Source: Tillus elongatus (lineage: Eukaryota; Arthropoda; Insecta; Coleoptera; Cleridae). From it: 64,000 nucleotides of DNA. The notes under the pieces were generated by a model that saw only the letters and a list, made by a program, of their open reading frames with translations, did not search any database and had not been told where the DNA came from. The position numbers were made by a program, and so were the translations under genes. The stretch lies in contig OZ023267.1 in the NCBI GenBank assembly GCA_964006375.1, positions 23,743,739 to 23,807,738 of the forward strand, read 5' to 3'. Within the stretch, counting starts at the first letter, position 1, and every line of letters starts with the position of its first letter. Positions 12,285-23,587 of this stretch are shown piece after piece.

Positions 12285-13740
12285 GCCCTTTTTGCCAACC
12301 CCAGCAACCGTGCTCTACTCTTCCCCGGGTCCGTCGCCAAACCGCCTCGACCTCGAGATAAGGGCCGTGACGGTCTTCAATTGGACGGTACTAACCTGAT
12401 TCCTCTGCAGAGTCCTCGATCCGAACAAATCTGCGCGAAGACTCCCAAAAGCCTCGCATTCACACAGGTAGTGGTAGGACGTTTCTTCACCCTCGTCGCG
12501 TTCCTGGCAAATGGGATCCCTCTCTACGCCTATTAATGTGAGGTGTCTTCTAAGGGCGCAGTAGCCTGTCAGCACCCCAAGGATGCGGCGAAGCGTAGGT
12601 CGACTCCTTCCGAGTAGCCAGACAGCTTTATCTCTGTCAGGCCCCTTCACGAAGTCCCTCACCTGCCTGCAGCCACCAACCGACCCCCAGTCTCTCCATT
12701 GCTTCCTCGGTCCACCTGTCTAAGGCGACAGAGACTGTCTTCCTACTTATGCCTATCGCAGGCTCCGGGCCACAGAACGGCCGCCGGGAACCTAGTCTTG
12801 CGAGATTATTCGCCACCTCATTCCCCGCTACGCCACAGTGTCGCAGAAACCACACCAGTTGCACCTCCTTCGTCCTGGCTAGTCCTCTGAGGGCGTCAGC
12901 GCACTACTGAACCAGTGTTTACCTGATTCTGGCCGCGCAGACTGCCCGGAGGACCGCCTGGCTATCCGAGCAGATGTACACACATTTCTCGGAACTCCTC
13001 TTCACATCCTGTCTATTGGCCACAGACAGGATAGCATACACCTCTGTTTCGAATGCCGTGGTATATGCGTCAAGAGCATAGCTCTCGCGCACCCCCAGGC
13101 CCTCGATGTATAATCCTGCCCCGGAGGATTGTTGGTCCTCCAGCCGCGATCCGTCGGTGAAACAGACCAGGCTTGCGGGCTGCAACCTCATTTTCCCTCC
13201 ATTGATCCCTACTGGGGATCCTGAGGGTGTATGGCCTAGTCAACCTAATATCGTCCTATGCATCTCGCACCTTTATGGCGGAAATCGGAATTTCCTTTTC
13301 CACTTCCTTGGCGACTCTTGCATGCCCTATTACTGCTCCCTCTCCGCACCAGTTTCCTGAGTCTCGCATTCTAAGATGCGACGCCATAGCCTCCCTTCTG
13401 ATACAGATGGGAAGCGGTGGCAGCATCAACAGAACCTCTAGCGCGGCTGAGGGTGTTGTCCTCATAGCGCATGTGATACCCAGGATTGCCAGCTTATGGA
13501 GTTTGGCCAGCTTCCTGCTGGTAGTTTGGTTCACACCACACCATCAGACCAACGCCCCATGGAGGATTCTCGGTCCTCCCTATCACACGACGCAGCTGCC
13601 AGAGGGTAGCTACTCCCTTCAAACTGCAAACTTCAAATCACATTTGTGGTTCTCCAAACATGCTGATAACAGTGGCGAACAGCCTGAAAATTTTTGTTTA
13701 ATATTTTCATTTTGTTCTTACTATTATTGCAAATAATTAT
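12285..13740 (-). pseudogene. LINE with RNase H domain, C-terminal part
   Basis: Minus-strand frames in order: RT thumb (LHKLAILGITCAMRTTPSAA, LEVLLMLPPLPICIRREA; 13534-13256), RNase H (CFTDGSRLEDQQSSGAGLY, FETEVYAIL, ICSDSQAVLRA; 13191-12919, then FLRHCGVAGNEVANNLARLG), and a Cys/His tail (ICQERDEG...YHYLCECEAFG). RNase H catalytic D, E and D are present, but the fourth, in GNEVAD, is Asn. Frameshifts separate the blocks. RNase H-bearing LINEs belong to the I/LOA/Outcast group. The 5' part (endonuclease, RT core) is missing. A trinucleotide-rich 3' tail lies near 12225-12255. Confidence 0.8.
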
Positions 13741-13776
13741 CGAAGAACATATTTGAATATCTTTCATATCATAACA

Positions 13777-14022
<246 letters not shown>

Positions 14023-14269
14023 TCTAAATGTACAACATTCAGTATGTAGCATAATGTGTAAATGCATCGGTTGGTCTGGAAAATACAACTCGACCTGCAG
14101 CTCTATACATTTTTCACGTATAACCGCGTACGTTTCCTCAAGGGCATAAATGCATTTAACTGAATTAATTTGCTGCATCTATGCTGCATAATAGTGCAAT
14201 TGTCTACATTGTTGCTTTAGCAGCTGCGTTGCCATATTTAAAGCATACTTACAATGCAGCGTCAGGTCT

Positions 14270-14352
14270 AAAAACTGTATTATGGTGAATTTGGTTATCC
14301 AAATTGTATTTATCAGTGCTCATCACAAGCTACAAACTTCAGTCATGGAATG
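14270..14352 (+). repeat. PLE-tail-like repeat
   Basis: Contains ATTTATCAGTGCTCATCACAA, shared with 33900-33950, 52400-52430 and, inverted, 16575-16600. At 16566-16689 the same block lies 3' of PLE coding sequence, so I take it as PLE terminal sequence. Confidence 0.4.
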
Positions 14353-14534
14353 AGGTACGGTCTGTTAAGCTAAATTCAGCATTCATTGCTGCCCTTGATA
14401 AAATCGTTCCATACTAAATATCTTCTGACAATAAGGTAAAAGGGCGAAACCGGTTACTAAGAAGAAAACAAGCAATTGTGAGGCTAGAGAAGACTTTTAT
14501 ACATCGTTTTTATATTACACATATCAAGAGTCTT

Positions 14535-14752
14535 AAATCGAGGAGTCTCGCTGACTCATTGGAAAGAACGTACCTCTGAAGCCAGGGGTCGTAGCATCGA
14601 TTCCAAGTAAACGCGATATTTCACTTTCTTTCGTTCTGTCGTATGGAAATGGCTATAACCACGAGGTGCGCCTTGGCGCCAGTGATTGAACATAGTCGCG
14701 TAAATGTATCGAGGTTAAAGAAAAAAAAAATACAATACAATACAGAGTCTTA
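14535..14752 (+). mobile_element. Candidate tRNA-derived SINE
   Basis: The 5' part has a possible A box (CTGACTCATTGGAAAG) and, about 35 nt on, a possible B box (GCATCGATTCC). A ~130-bp body follows and the element ends in an A-run and an (ATACA)n tail (about 14722-14743). This layout is that of a tRNA-type SINE. The boxes are degenerate and I cannot assign the tRNA. Confidence 0.45.
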
Positions 14753-15097
14753 AAGAAACTTTAGTGAAATTAAATTCATACCTCTACCAAAACTTCACTA
14801 CGTAACTGCTCATGGGGATGAAGCACAGCTAGACTAAAGCAAAACAACTGTCTTATGTCCAAACGACTGGTTTAAGCATACAGAAGGTCGGTAGAGAACG
14901 TATGTACGTTATCTACCAACCAACTATCTTCCTTATTATAAATCAGTTTTATTACAAAGTTTTGAAATATTTGCAGATGTTCTATGTGACATTTTGCTGC
15001 ACCGTCCTAAGCCAAAATGCCATAACGCAAATGACTTTCTATAAATGAGTAGTACAATATTTTCAGATGACAGATGTTGAGCATTTGTTTTAGGACT

Positions 15098-15371
15098 TTA
15101 AACTTCCATCATAAGATGAATTCTTTTAATCAGGTTAAGTATGTGCTGGTCCCATCTCATGTGAGAGTCAATAGTTACACCCAGATATAACGCTTTGATC
15201 ACACTCCTTATAACAACCTTTGCGTCAAGGTTAAGTGTTTCATAAGATGGCAGGTAACTCTCGTAACTAAGAAAGGGAATAAAAACAGTATTTGTCATAT
15301 ATACCGTAAACATTCTGCATCGAAACAATTCCTATATACCATTCAAATCTCTTGCAACTGTCAATTTTAAC

Positions 15372-15451
<80 letters not shown>

Positions 15452-15571
15452 CAACAGGGGCCCCAGAATGATTCCCTGAGGAACACTATTTTTTATTTTC
15501 ACCGCATCACTCAGAACACCCACCTTGACTGGCTGATAACTACCAGATAAGTAACTTTTCAGCAACTTCAA
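15098..15571 (-). pseudogene. Jockey/CR1-like LINE RT fragment interrupted by (TA)n
   Basis: Minus-strand blocks: LKSYLSGSYQPVKVGVLSD, then NSVPQGIILGPLLL (RT motif B, normally VPQGSILGPLLF) running directly into (TA)n (15373-15451), then LTVARDLNGI...FRCRMFTV and ALYLGVTIDSHMRWDQHI. The YADD box, which belongs between motif B and LGVTID, is missing, replaced by the microsatellite. No Helentron-like flank is visible at this tract, so it expanded independently or its carrier has been lost. Confidence 0.7.
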
Positions 15572-15708
15572 TTGCTTCCCCTAAGATACATGGAGAAATT
15601 AATTTAGTAAATCAAAAAGAAATCACAAAACCAGTGACTTTCTAGATATGCAATAATTCGAAAAAATATAGTGTAAGGTGCTTCTTATTTTCAAACTTAC
15701 TTCTTATA

Positions 15709-15829
15709 GGGCACGCAAGGGTTCCACCGCGTTAACTCATCAGTGCGATCACCGAAGTTACACAATGTCGGGCACAATCAGTACTTGGATGGGTGAACAC
15801 TTGGGAGCATCCTGTGCTGTTTCAAGGCC
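15709..15829 (+). pseudogene. 5S rRNA-derived sequence (pseudogene or SINE3 head)
   Basis: The 3' two-thirds aligns by eye with metazoan 5S rRNA: GCGATCACCGAAGTTACACA, then GTCGGGCACAATCAGTACTT, GGATGGGTGAACACTTGGGA and a closing GTGCTGTTTCAAGGCC. Length is about 120 bp as expected. The internal pol III promoter region (A box near AAGTTACACAATG, C box near GGATGGGTGAACACTTGGGA) is mostly kept, while the 5' third is more divergent and stem complementarity is partly lost. It is a pseudogene, or the 5S-derived head of a SINE3-type element; no clear LINE-type tail was recognised after it. Confidence 0.75.
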
Positions 15830-16019
15830 TTGGAAGCAACGGAAAACCACTGAGTATATTTACCAATCAAGTTTCTTTCGAAACAGACAAGACAATATGA
15901 CGTCATCAGAGTGGTATATATATTATATGCCTCTATCAGTTCTGATATCTATAGTTGCTCTATATTCTAGTGACTCAATGATGGCGTTTTAAGTTCAAAA
16001 CGTAAACTTACTTATGAAA

Positions 16020-16238
16020 CTCTGCACAACATCCACGCTCCTAAAACAGAGAAAGTAAAGAAAACAGTGACGCAGCGTTCTTATAGTTATCTACGTACAA
16101 GAGTTTACAATTCGATTACAGTTCTGATCAGAAAACTATGCACTGTGAGGAAGTTCAAGCAGAAATTGAAAGAATGGATTATCGGTACATCTCGGGATAC
16201 GATACATGAAATGGTCGATGCAAATCTATAGTTAAGAT
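16020..16238 (+). pseudogene. LINE ORF2 C-terminal tail
   Basis: The plus strand encodes RSYSYLRTRVYNSITVLIRK, then TVRKFKQKLKEWIIGT, ending at a stop near 16238. The pattern R-x-YSY-x(5)-YNS-LP-IR...FK-KLK-WL closes many CR1/Jockey-group ORF2 proteins. No upstream RT is adjacent in the same frame. Confidence 0.5.
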
Positions 16239-16565
16239 GCATTTCTAGAATTTTTATTCTGCGTGTTTGCTTGTTGGGATATTTTCCTTTCTTTTATAAT
16301 TGCTTGTCTGTGAGGTGGCCCATATGTTTATGTGTGAATATGATATGTTTAGGCGGCTGGTATCTATCCGTGCTATGTTGCGGTTTGCGTGCGTGCGTGG
16401 GTATGTGTGAGCGTGTGTGGGTGTGTGTGAGCTAAATTTTTACATCTGAAGTCGGTCACATCTTTATTGAATTCGTTCTGGATGTCTCGACAACACTAAT
16501 TGTTTATATTTTTGTTTAGGGTTTGTATGTGTGGGTTTCTTAGGTTAGGTTTAGTTTAAATCTTA

Positions 16566-16689
16566 ATGAGTGAAGATTGGAACCTGTGACAAGCACTGAT
16601 AAGTATAATTTGGAGAACCCAATTCATCACAATGCAGTTTTTTTGACCCGACGATCATTTCGCTAACAAAAGTTAGCGTCATGAAGTGG
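16566..16689 (-). mobile_element. PLE 3' terminal region with hammerhead-like hairpin
   Basis: It lies immediately 3' of the minus-strand PLE. On the minus strand (16689 to 16645) a perfect stem GCTAAC/GTTAGC with TTTT loop is followed by GAAATGATCGTC, the same order as hammerhead stem II, the GAAA core, a short stem III and a GUC cleavage triplet. The CUGANGA box is degenerate here (TTCATGA). Sequence to 16566 matches the tails at 33864-33950 and 52345-52440. Confidence 0.5.
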
Positions 16690-17307
16690 ATGAATAAACT
16701 AAGTGACTGAAGACTAGAACTACTATTTCTATGTTAGTTGCCAAGCAGTTGCGAACAGTGTCCTCTAGGAAGGTATACAGACAGACCACCACTGTTGAGT
16801 CTTAAATCCCTGTGTCGTAGATTCCGCTAACATTTTCTTTGTTTTATGTTTATTGACTAGTTTCTCCACTAGGCAGACAGAGTAGTCATTATACTTAGCT
16901 ACATTTTTAATATATTTAGGTTGCTTGTTGTATTTTCCTTCATTTAAGGCAAACTGTATTAATCTATGAACCAGACAATTCAAACTAGCTATTTTTTGTG
17001 GAAAACTATGGCGTGAGTCAATCGAAATAATTCACAGTAGTGGTTTCCTTTCTGTGGATCTAAAATTTTAAAGTGTCTCTATTTTCAATGACTAATATAT
17101 CAAGAAAAGGTAATTTGTTATTAATTTCTATTCCATGCGTGAATTTAACGCCTGGCACATGAACCAGCGCCGCCTGAGATCGCCCGACGGCAAAACGCTC
17201 GGAGGACCTGCGATTCATCGTCGCATATTTGATGGCACATTAAAAAAAGGGCGGTAGCGGTCTGGCCTTACTTTTATTATTTCAGTTCTCAACAAAACAG
17301 CGTGAAA

Positions 17308-17619
17308 ATGGACCCTGAACTTCTTGTTTTGTTACTCGATGATGAAGAGGAAGAGGAAAATGCATTATGTGAGGCTGTAATGATAACTGTCAACGTACAG
17401 CCCATGTTTCAACGATGAGATAAAGAAGGAACTTTAAACCAATCAGTTAAATGGCATCTTATGGATAGCGATACGAAACTTCGAAAATATTTTCGTCTTA
17501 GTCCACGCACCTTTGAGGAAGTTCTATCTTATGTAGAAAACGACTTGTCAAGATACAGACGTAGTATGACAGCTCGGGAGAAACTCTATTTTCTATTTTT
17601 GCATGTACTTCTTTGCTAG
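17308..17619 (+). pseudogene. Harbinger-type transposase N-terminal fragment
   Basis: ATG at 17308 gives MDPELLVLLLDDEEEEENAL, then a TGA stop at codon 37 and, in the same frame, TKLRKYFRLSPRTFEEVLSY followed by VENDLSRYRRSMTAREKL, ending at TAG 17619. The YFR(M/L)S-x-x-TFEE-L phrase is typical of the N-terminal part of HARBI1-like nucleases. The catalytic DDE portion is absent, consistent with an internally deleted element. Confidence 0.6.
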
Positions 17620-17990
17620 AGACTAATGCTAATGACTAAATGCAATTTGTTCAAGGAAACTTAAGTATATTTTAGAAAAAGAAACAGTTTGAAAAAGAAA
17701 TATCTAGTGCGGTAATATTACACGGTTAAACTGGTCATAGATTTTGAAAAGTAGCATTATATGATGAAGAAATTGACCAATCTGACAGCGATGTATTGTT
17801 GAGGAGAGAAAAATGATAAGGCCACCTCTGCTTCAGCTTGAAAGACAATTTGGGAAACTTGCTGCTCTACCCCAATCTGTAAATGCACAGGCAATTGCTT
17901 TACGCTGGAACCCATAGCCGAAAAAAGTCCACTGCATCTTTGGGTTCACTAGAACTTTGTTTAACCAGTGTATTCAACAATCCCATTCGC

Positions 17991-18015
17991 TCGAGAGAGA
18001 GAGAGAGAGAGAGAG
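17991..18015. repeat. (GA)n microsatellite, ~24 bp
   Basis: Short GAGAGA tract inside the Harbinger-like element. Confidence 0.9.
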
Positions 18016-18984
18016 TTCTGTATGACTCTGGCAACAATTCTTCATCTTCTGGCGAACAAAAGTTCTCACTTGCCATTTTTCAAATATAAAAATAACAACA
18101 CAAATAAAACTCACGCCCGAACTGCAGCGACGAATATCTTACCTAGACTGATATCCAGCGATTCGTCGTCGGCCCGCTCTGCGTTAGTTCGTCCGGCATT
18201 TCTTCAAGTGCCAACCATTATACTTTTACATGGAATCAAGTAGGCTGACGTCAAGTTTGATTTTCTTGGAACTATTCGTCGTCGGGCGATCTCACGCGGT
18301 GTTGGTCCATGTGCCAAGCCTTAATGGAGTCAAATTCACTGTTTAATTTGGCAATAAAATCGTCTACTTTGCATACATACTGCAAAAACATCGTCGACAT
18401 AACGAAATCATACTCTGGGAAAATAGTCATTTTCGTTTGCTAGGTCTTTTTCAAATCTAGTCATGAAAAGGTCTGCAATGAATGGTGAAAGAGGCTTGCC
18501 CATTGCTGTGGTTTGTTAAAAAAATTCATTATTAAATTGACAAATATTCTGATTCATGCAAATATTTGTTAAATTATATATTCTTTGCAGACATCTTCAT
18601 CTATGTTGTTTATTTTTAACAAATAGTCTAAACACGTTAACGTTTCTTTTATGGGAACTCTGGGAAACAGTGAGGTCACCTCAAACGGTTTTAAAACCTG
18701 GCCTTGAACCAACTCAATATTTCTAACTTTATTAATAAATTCAAGTGAATTTGAGACAAAAACTTTTTTGTTTAATAGGCAAGCCTTTAGATTTGTTTTT
18801 TAACCATTTCGCTATATTGTATGTCAGGGAATCTATAGCTGCAACAATAGGTCTCTCCGATTTTCCGGGTTTGTGGATTTTTGGGAGACAATACTTTTTA
18901 GGAACATTAGTAGTTGAAACTTGTAACTTTTATCCTAAATCTTTTGTAATCAGGTTATGACATCTCTTTCAATCTTGATATAGC

Positions 18985-19142
18985 CTTACTGTGTGATATG
19001 TATATATCTTAGTTATCGTGTATTTAGAAAAATGTATATCACTCCAAACACAACTCCAACAAGTCCCTGACTTAGGCGAATGTCTTGCTGAACTTTTATC
19101 CTTTTTGTTCAATAAATAATAATCATAATAATAATAATAATC
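18985..19142 (+). repeat. Possible LINE 3' end with (TAA)n-type tail
   Basis: A stretch ending CTTTTTGTTCAATAAATAAT followed by a trinucleotide AATAAT/ATAATC tail. Ending in short A-rich microsatellite is typical of I- and Jockey-group LINEs, but no coding sequence precedes it here. Confidence 0.35.
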
Positions 19143-19690
19143 TTTAACATTCTGGACACCAATCCCAGCTCAAACTTAGCTAGCAGTAATAACACAGCAC
19201 TGCGTGGGTGATATGAACTAATGTCGTTTTAGAGCTGTTTATTAGGTGCCGGTACAGTTTAATATAGTACAGTACAGTCTTTATATAAAGGATAATCCAT
19301 GTTTGATTAAATAAGGTAGATAAATGTTTATACAAGCTTCATGTTTCCATCGTTACTAGTTTATTAAACTGAAGCTGGGTTAGGTTGATAAACGCACTAC
19401 AACCAACTATATCACTTAAATAAATCTTGCCTGCAAAATTAATTACAAAACTCATTATAAAAATACTCCTTTACATTCTTTAGAAGCGACGCTTATTGCA
19501 GTTGGATGCAGTAGCAAGAGTGGTAATGAACTATATTACAACTCAGTTCAAGGCACTTTGGAAACATTTTAAGCAATGTTATACATTGTGCAAATGTTCA
19601 AATCTCCAAGCCTTTTGATGTATAGGATGTTTTCTTGAACACCATTGTTTTTCATCGTGCATTGTGAATTGTAAATTTACAATCCTCATG
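19143..19690. other. Anonymous intergenic DNA
   Basis: No gene, repeat end or low-complexity block recognised. Confidence 0.5.
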
Positions 19691-20810
19691 TATTATGGGC
19701 ATGTCGCATATCAAACATATAAAACCGAAGATGTCATGTGGTCAAGAAGGCATACCTGCGTTTATTATTAGAGACTGTCCTTCTGTTTTTGCGGGACCTC
19801 TTTCTGAGATTTTCACTCTGGCTTTGAGGACGTGCGTTTTCCAGTTGCTGTGGACGACATCGGTAGGGTGTCCGATACACAAGGGCGGGGGACGTTGATT
19901 TGATGGAGAGCTGCAGGCAAATCTCACTAACTTCGGGGTTTGAACTTGTGCCAGCGAATGTTATATCTAGCCACATATCTGCAACTATTTCGCAGTGTCA
20001 ACATGGCTTCGTTAGACATCAATCGACGACCACAAACCTTATTTCTATTACACAGTATGTGGCCGAGGTGCTTGACAGGGCCGGGCAGGTGGATGTTATC
20101 TACCTGGACTTTTCCAAGGCGTTCGACCAGGTGGATCACGGGGTATTGATGCAGAAGTTGGATACCTGTGGTTTCACTCCGTCGTTTGCGCGCCTGTGCG
20201 AATCGCATCTCAGTAAGAGACTCAGTATATGAGGGTAAATGGGCATAGATCATCTGATTTTTTGTGACATATGGCGTTCCTCAGGGGTCAATCTTGGGGC
20301 CATTGCTCTTTTCTATCTTTGTTAATGACATCACATCGGATCTGAGATGTGAGTGTTTTATGTATGCGGATGATCTAAAGATATATTTTGTATGGTGGGT
20401 GATGCTCGAGATTGTGATAGGCTTCAAAGAGATGTTGTTTGCTTGGGTGGGTGGTGCGGTAGGAATAGGTTACACCCTAACCTTAAAAAAGGTAGCCTTG
20501 TCACATATACTAGAAACATCCAACTGCTTGTATTTCCTTACTCAATGGGGTGTCATTCGTTGTGTCGCTCAAATAGACCTCGTTGTCGTTTTGGACTCAC
20601 AGCTCACGTTTGCGGATCATCTTTCTCAAATGGTCTCTTCGGTATATAGAATGCTGGGGTTTGTGGTACGGAATTCACTGAGTTTTACGTCTCCAGCAAA
20701 ACAATTGTTATTTAATGCCTTTATTCGCCCAAGGTTTTTTTTGTCAGGGGATATCCATCATGGACACCCAAACACGTATTCGATCTGCTGCGCTGGGTAG
20801 TTCCTGACTC
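19691..20810 (+). pseudogene. Jockey/CR1-like LINE RT, frameshifted
   Basis: Plus-strand frames in order: SCGQEGIPAFIIRDC (RT motif 0-1), CPIHKGGG, QISLTSGFELV, QCQHGFVRHQSTTTNL, motif A VIYLDFSKAFDQVDHGVL, motif B YGVPQGSILGPLLFSIFVND and motif C FMYADDLKIYF, followed by a frameshifted thumb. At least three frameshifts separate otherwise well-conserved blocks. The catalytic residues are all present, so inactivation is by indels. The endonuclease is missing (5' truncation). The end near 20810 meets another LINE in opposite orientation. Confidence 0.8.
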
Positions 20811-20879
20811 CTACCTGGTAAAACCCCTCATTCTCTCCATTTGAACACTGAAATCGCGTCGGCGCATGTCTTCAGGGGG

Positions 20880-21995
20880 CATGGTGTTGTGTTCTTTCGC
20901 TTCAAGTATTTTCGCCCTACGTTTCATTGGTTTGGGAGTTCGCTTGGTCCTGCAATCTCCCTTCGCTTCTCTTCGTTTCCATGATCTGTCTCACCATCGT
21001 CCTTACTTCCTCCCAGTTCCCCTTTGAGCTGAGCATCACTGCGATTAGGTTACTAGTGGTGAATAGTTCCCCAATGTTTATCTGGCACCTTGACTTTATT
21101 TTACCCCACCTCTGGCAATTGAAAATTGTGTGCTCCGCGTCTTCATATTCTAGACAGTATGGACATCTTGGGTCTTCTGTCAAGTTGAATCGCTGTAGGT
21201 ATGCCCTGAAATAGCCGTGGCTTGTCAGCACCTGGGTCGGGAAGTAGTCAGTTTCCCCATGTCCTCGGCTTTTCCAAGTTTCAATATTGGGAAATAGCTT
21301 CGCTGTCCATCGGCCCTTAATCGACGTCTCCCATCGGTCTTGCTATCTGGTAAGCGTTGTTTTTCTTGCTTCTTCCTTGTTTTCCTCCCCGCGCTCATGT
21401 ATTAGAAGATCAACAGGCGGCACGCCTGCCACCACTTGAAGTGCGGCCGTGGACGTCGTACTGTGTCCGCGTGCCACCCTTTAGAGCATCTTCCGCTGGG
21501 CTTTATCCAACAGATTGGCGCATTTCTTGGTTTCAACCACTGTGTGCCATATCTCCGCTCTATATACAAGAATAGGGTGCATGACACCACACAGTGTTGC
21601 TCTCTTTTGACTTCCAGGTGCTCCGAGATTTGGCAGTATTCTTCCAAGAGCCGATGTTCGGCGTTCCGACTTGCTAATTACAGATTTCACGTGTTCTCCA
21701 AAGGTGAGGCGCTGATCCAGTACAACTCCTAGATACCTTATGAATGCCTTCCAGGCTATTCGGACTCCGTGCAGTTGAAATGTTAAATCCGGCACCTTCT
21801 GCTGCCTTTGAGGATGACAGCTTCATTCTTGGCTGGGGCTAGCTCGAGATAGTGTCCCTTCATCCACAAGCTTATCCTGCGGAGAGGTTCGTTGACATCC
21901 CGTTCTAGGACTTCTGGGTCAAGGTTGGAATACGCATCGATCGTGTGGTCGCCGCATTTACAGGTCATACTATGGAAATTGAGCGGATACAACGG
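20880..21995 (-). pseudogene. R1-group LINE ORF2 C-terminal half
   Basis: Minus strand: LERDVNEPLRRISLWMKGH and LELAPAKNEAVILKG (RT palm end, 21992-21783), FIRYLGVVLDQRLTFGEHV and RILPNLGAPGSQKRATL (thumb, 21795-21481), then HGYFRAYLQRFNLTEDPRC and PYCLEYEDAEHTIFNC (21231-20917), a CCHC knuckle. The order RT-thumb-HGxFxxYL-CCHC is that of R1/TRAS-group LINEs. The YADD half and endonuclease are absent. Frameshifts lie near 21790 and 21440. It is tail-to-tail with the LINE at 19691-20810. Confidence 0.75.
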
Positions 21996-22337
21996 TGCTT
22001 TCTGAAATAAATGGCGTTTGCTGAGGATGTAATATACCCTTCGCTTGGGTTTTCACAGCCGAGTTTGTTGATGAGACTTGGCCAGTATGATTTGAAAGTT
22101 CGGAGGAATTTTGCGGCGGCTGTAAAGAATAAGTCCGGTTGCAGAGAAGAAAACACACATTTCTGAAGTCACAGAAAAAACATCTACATCTGGGTTAACT
22201 ATTAAAATTGAACTTAACGTCTTAAAAGTCATTATCCCCTCATTGGTGATTTTTTTCAACAAACAGCCGCTTTAAAAATGTTTGGGATTACATAGTATGG
22301 CGTTAAAATTGAATCAAAGACAAAAAACTTTTAAAAA

Positions 22338-22400
22338 ATCAAAATAAATTCAGTCACCACGGAGATTTGAACCCACGGCCCCAACGTTCTTTTCTATACA
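22338..22400 (-). repeat. tRNA-like fragment with B box
   Basis: The minus strand reads GGCCGTGGGTTCAAATCTCC, then GTGGTGA. GGTTCAAATC fits a pol III B box / T-loop. No complete cloverleaf can be drawn, so this is a tRNA or SINE-head relic at best. Confidence 0.35.
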
Positions 22401-22472
22401 ATCAATTCAATTTAATATAAAATAATTTATTTTATATTAAGTTGGTTACAATCATTATATTTAAGTAGTTGA

Positions 22473-22509
<37 letters not shown>
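22473..22509. repeat. (GT)n microsatellite, ~36 bp
   Basis: Uninterrupted GT dinucleotides. Confidence 0.95.
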
Positions 22510-22510
<1 letters not shown>

Positions 22511-23387
22511 GTTTAGGGATGGCCTCGGAAGCAAGAGTAGTTGAATAAACAGTCTAAAATCTACACCAAATGGCATACATGCTTACAAACTACGTAACTC
22601 TTAATTACTTCTAACTTACACACGGTTCATATCGTAGTTGCAATTTATCCGTGATTTTAATTGTCTACTGAACATACCAGCCCTACGCTTTGTGTATTCT
22701 TTGTAAGTTGAAACTGTTCAGTGTTTATTAATGGTTTTCTATTTTACTAAATCTTAGGGTCTATGAGTTGACAGAAAAATAAATTTGAAAAACGTGCCTT
22801 AAGTCAACCGTCTAAACCTTACGTCCATCGAAGCATGCAAATTAAAGTATACTAAAACGTAGGTAAACCTAAATGGTCTCCGGTTTTCTTATTTGTAATA
22901 TATAACGTCTGTTTTGCATGGATTTTTTGTAAGCATTGTAATCAAATGAGAATGCACAATAAGCCAAAGGCTGCGTTGCTATCGGGGCGGCAAAGACGCG
23001 GACGAGCCCTAAGGAAAAGAATCAATTGAGAACATTTGAAATAGGACCTTCTAATATACAATTCTTGCAATATTTACCATTCAAAAACCGCATTAATTAT
23101 AGAAGCTTTATTTAAACATTACTAGATATTGACGTTTCAAATCTCCACTTTGACATTTACTCCTTACCTTTTTGCGCGAAGAAAAAATAAACGTTATCTG
23201 TAATATTTAATTATATTTTGTTTAACACGTACATTAATTTGGTATTGCGTCTTTTCTCGCTTTTAGTGGCACCGATATTTTTCTTAATTAAACGCTCATA
23301 ACTTTTTTTACTTAGAGATTTAAGTTTTGTTACGTACTTTACTTTTTACAATGTGAACCTGCTTACCAATTTTGGTTTCCATAGCAT
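22510..23387. other. Anonymous intergenic DNA
   Basis: No gene or repeat ends recognised. Confidence 0.5.
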
Positions 23388-23587
23388 TCAGTGAGTGGTG
23401 AACGTGTCGCCACCTAGTTCGGAACCAAGTACTATGTTGTCACGCCCGCTCCAAATAACACAGAGTGTTAAAAATAGAGACGGTATACAACTAACTAACA
23501 ATTTAAAAAATTGTTAGCCCTGGCCCATTTCTACCCCAATATAGGGACAAAGTGTGTAAGGCTAGATGCATTCTCGCAACAATTAGA

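Larger units (their letters stand above)
17149..18320 (+). mobile_element. PIF/Harbinger-like element inserted in the PLE
   Basis: Inverted termini: CGCCTGGCACATGAACC at 17149 and, reversed, GGCTTGGCACATGGACC at 18320, continuing imperfectly through GAGATCGCCCGACG on both sides. It is flanked on each side by TTAA (17145-17148, 18321-18324). Removing the insert plus one TTAA/TAA copy rejoins the PLE frame exactly, so the boundaries are well supported. The TSD is TAA (Harbinger-type, 3 bp) or TTAA. The 1.17-kb length and broken transposase make it non-autonomous. Confidence 0.75.
16730..18960 (-). pseudogene. Penelope-like element RT, split by a Harbinger-like insertion
   Basis: Minus strand, 5' to 3': YCLPKIHKPGKSERPIVAAI and SLTYNIAKWLKNKSKG (about 18890-18780); motif A region KPFEVTSLFPRVPIKETL, where the catalytic Asp is Glu; MGKPLSPFIADLFMTRFEKDL near 18500; motif C FRYVDDVFAV near 18400; FDSIK|FTHGIEINNKLPFLDI across the insertion (18325/17144); and a C-terminal block RLIQFALNEGKYNKQPKYI (16983-16765). 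Frameshifts and stops are frequent and the GIY-YIG domain is not found. PLEs are retroelements whose RT is related to telomerase. The element is dead. Confidence 0.8.

Noticed and set aside
15709..15829. A functional 5S rRNA gene
   Set aside because: The 5' third and several conserved stem pairs are changed, and it is a lone copy rather than a tandem array.
22338..22400. A functional tRNA gene
   Set aside because: Only a B-box-like T-loop region is present; no acceptor or anticodon arms can be paired.
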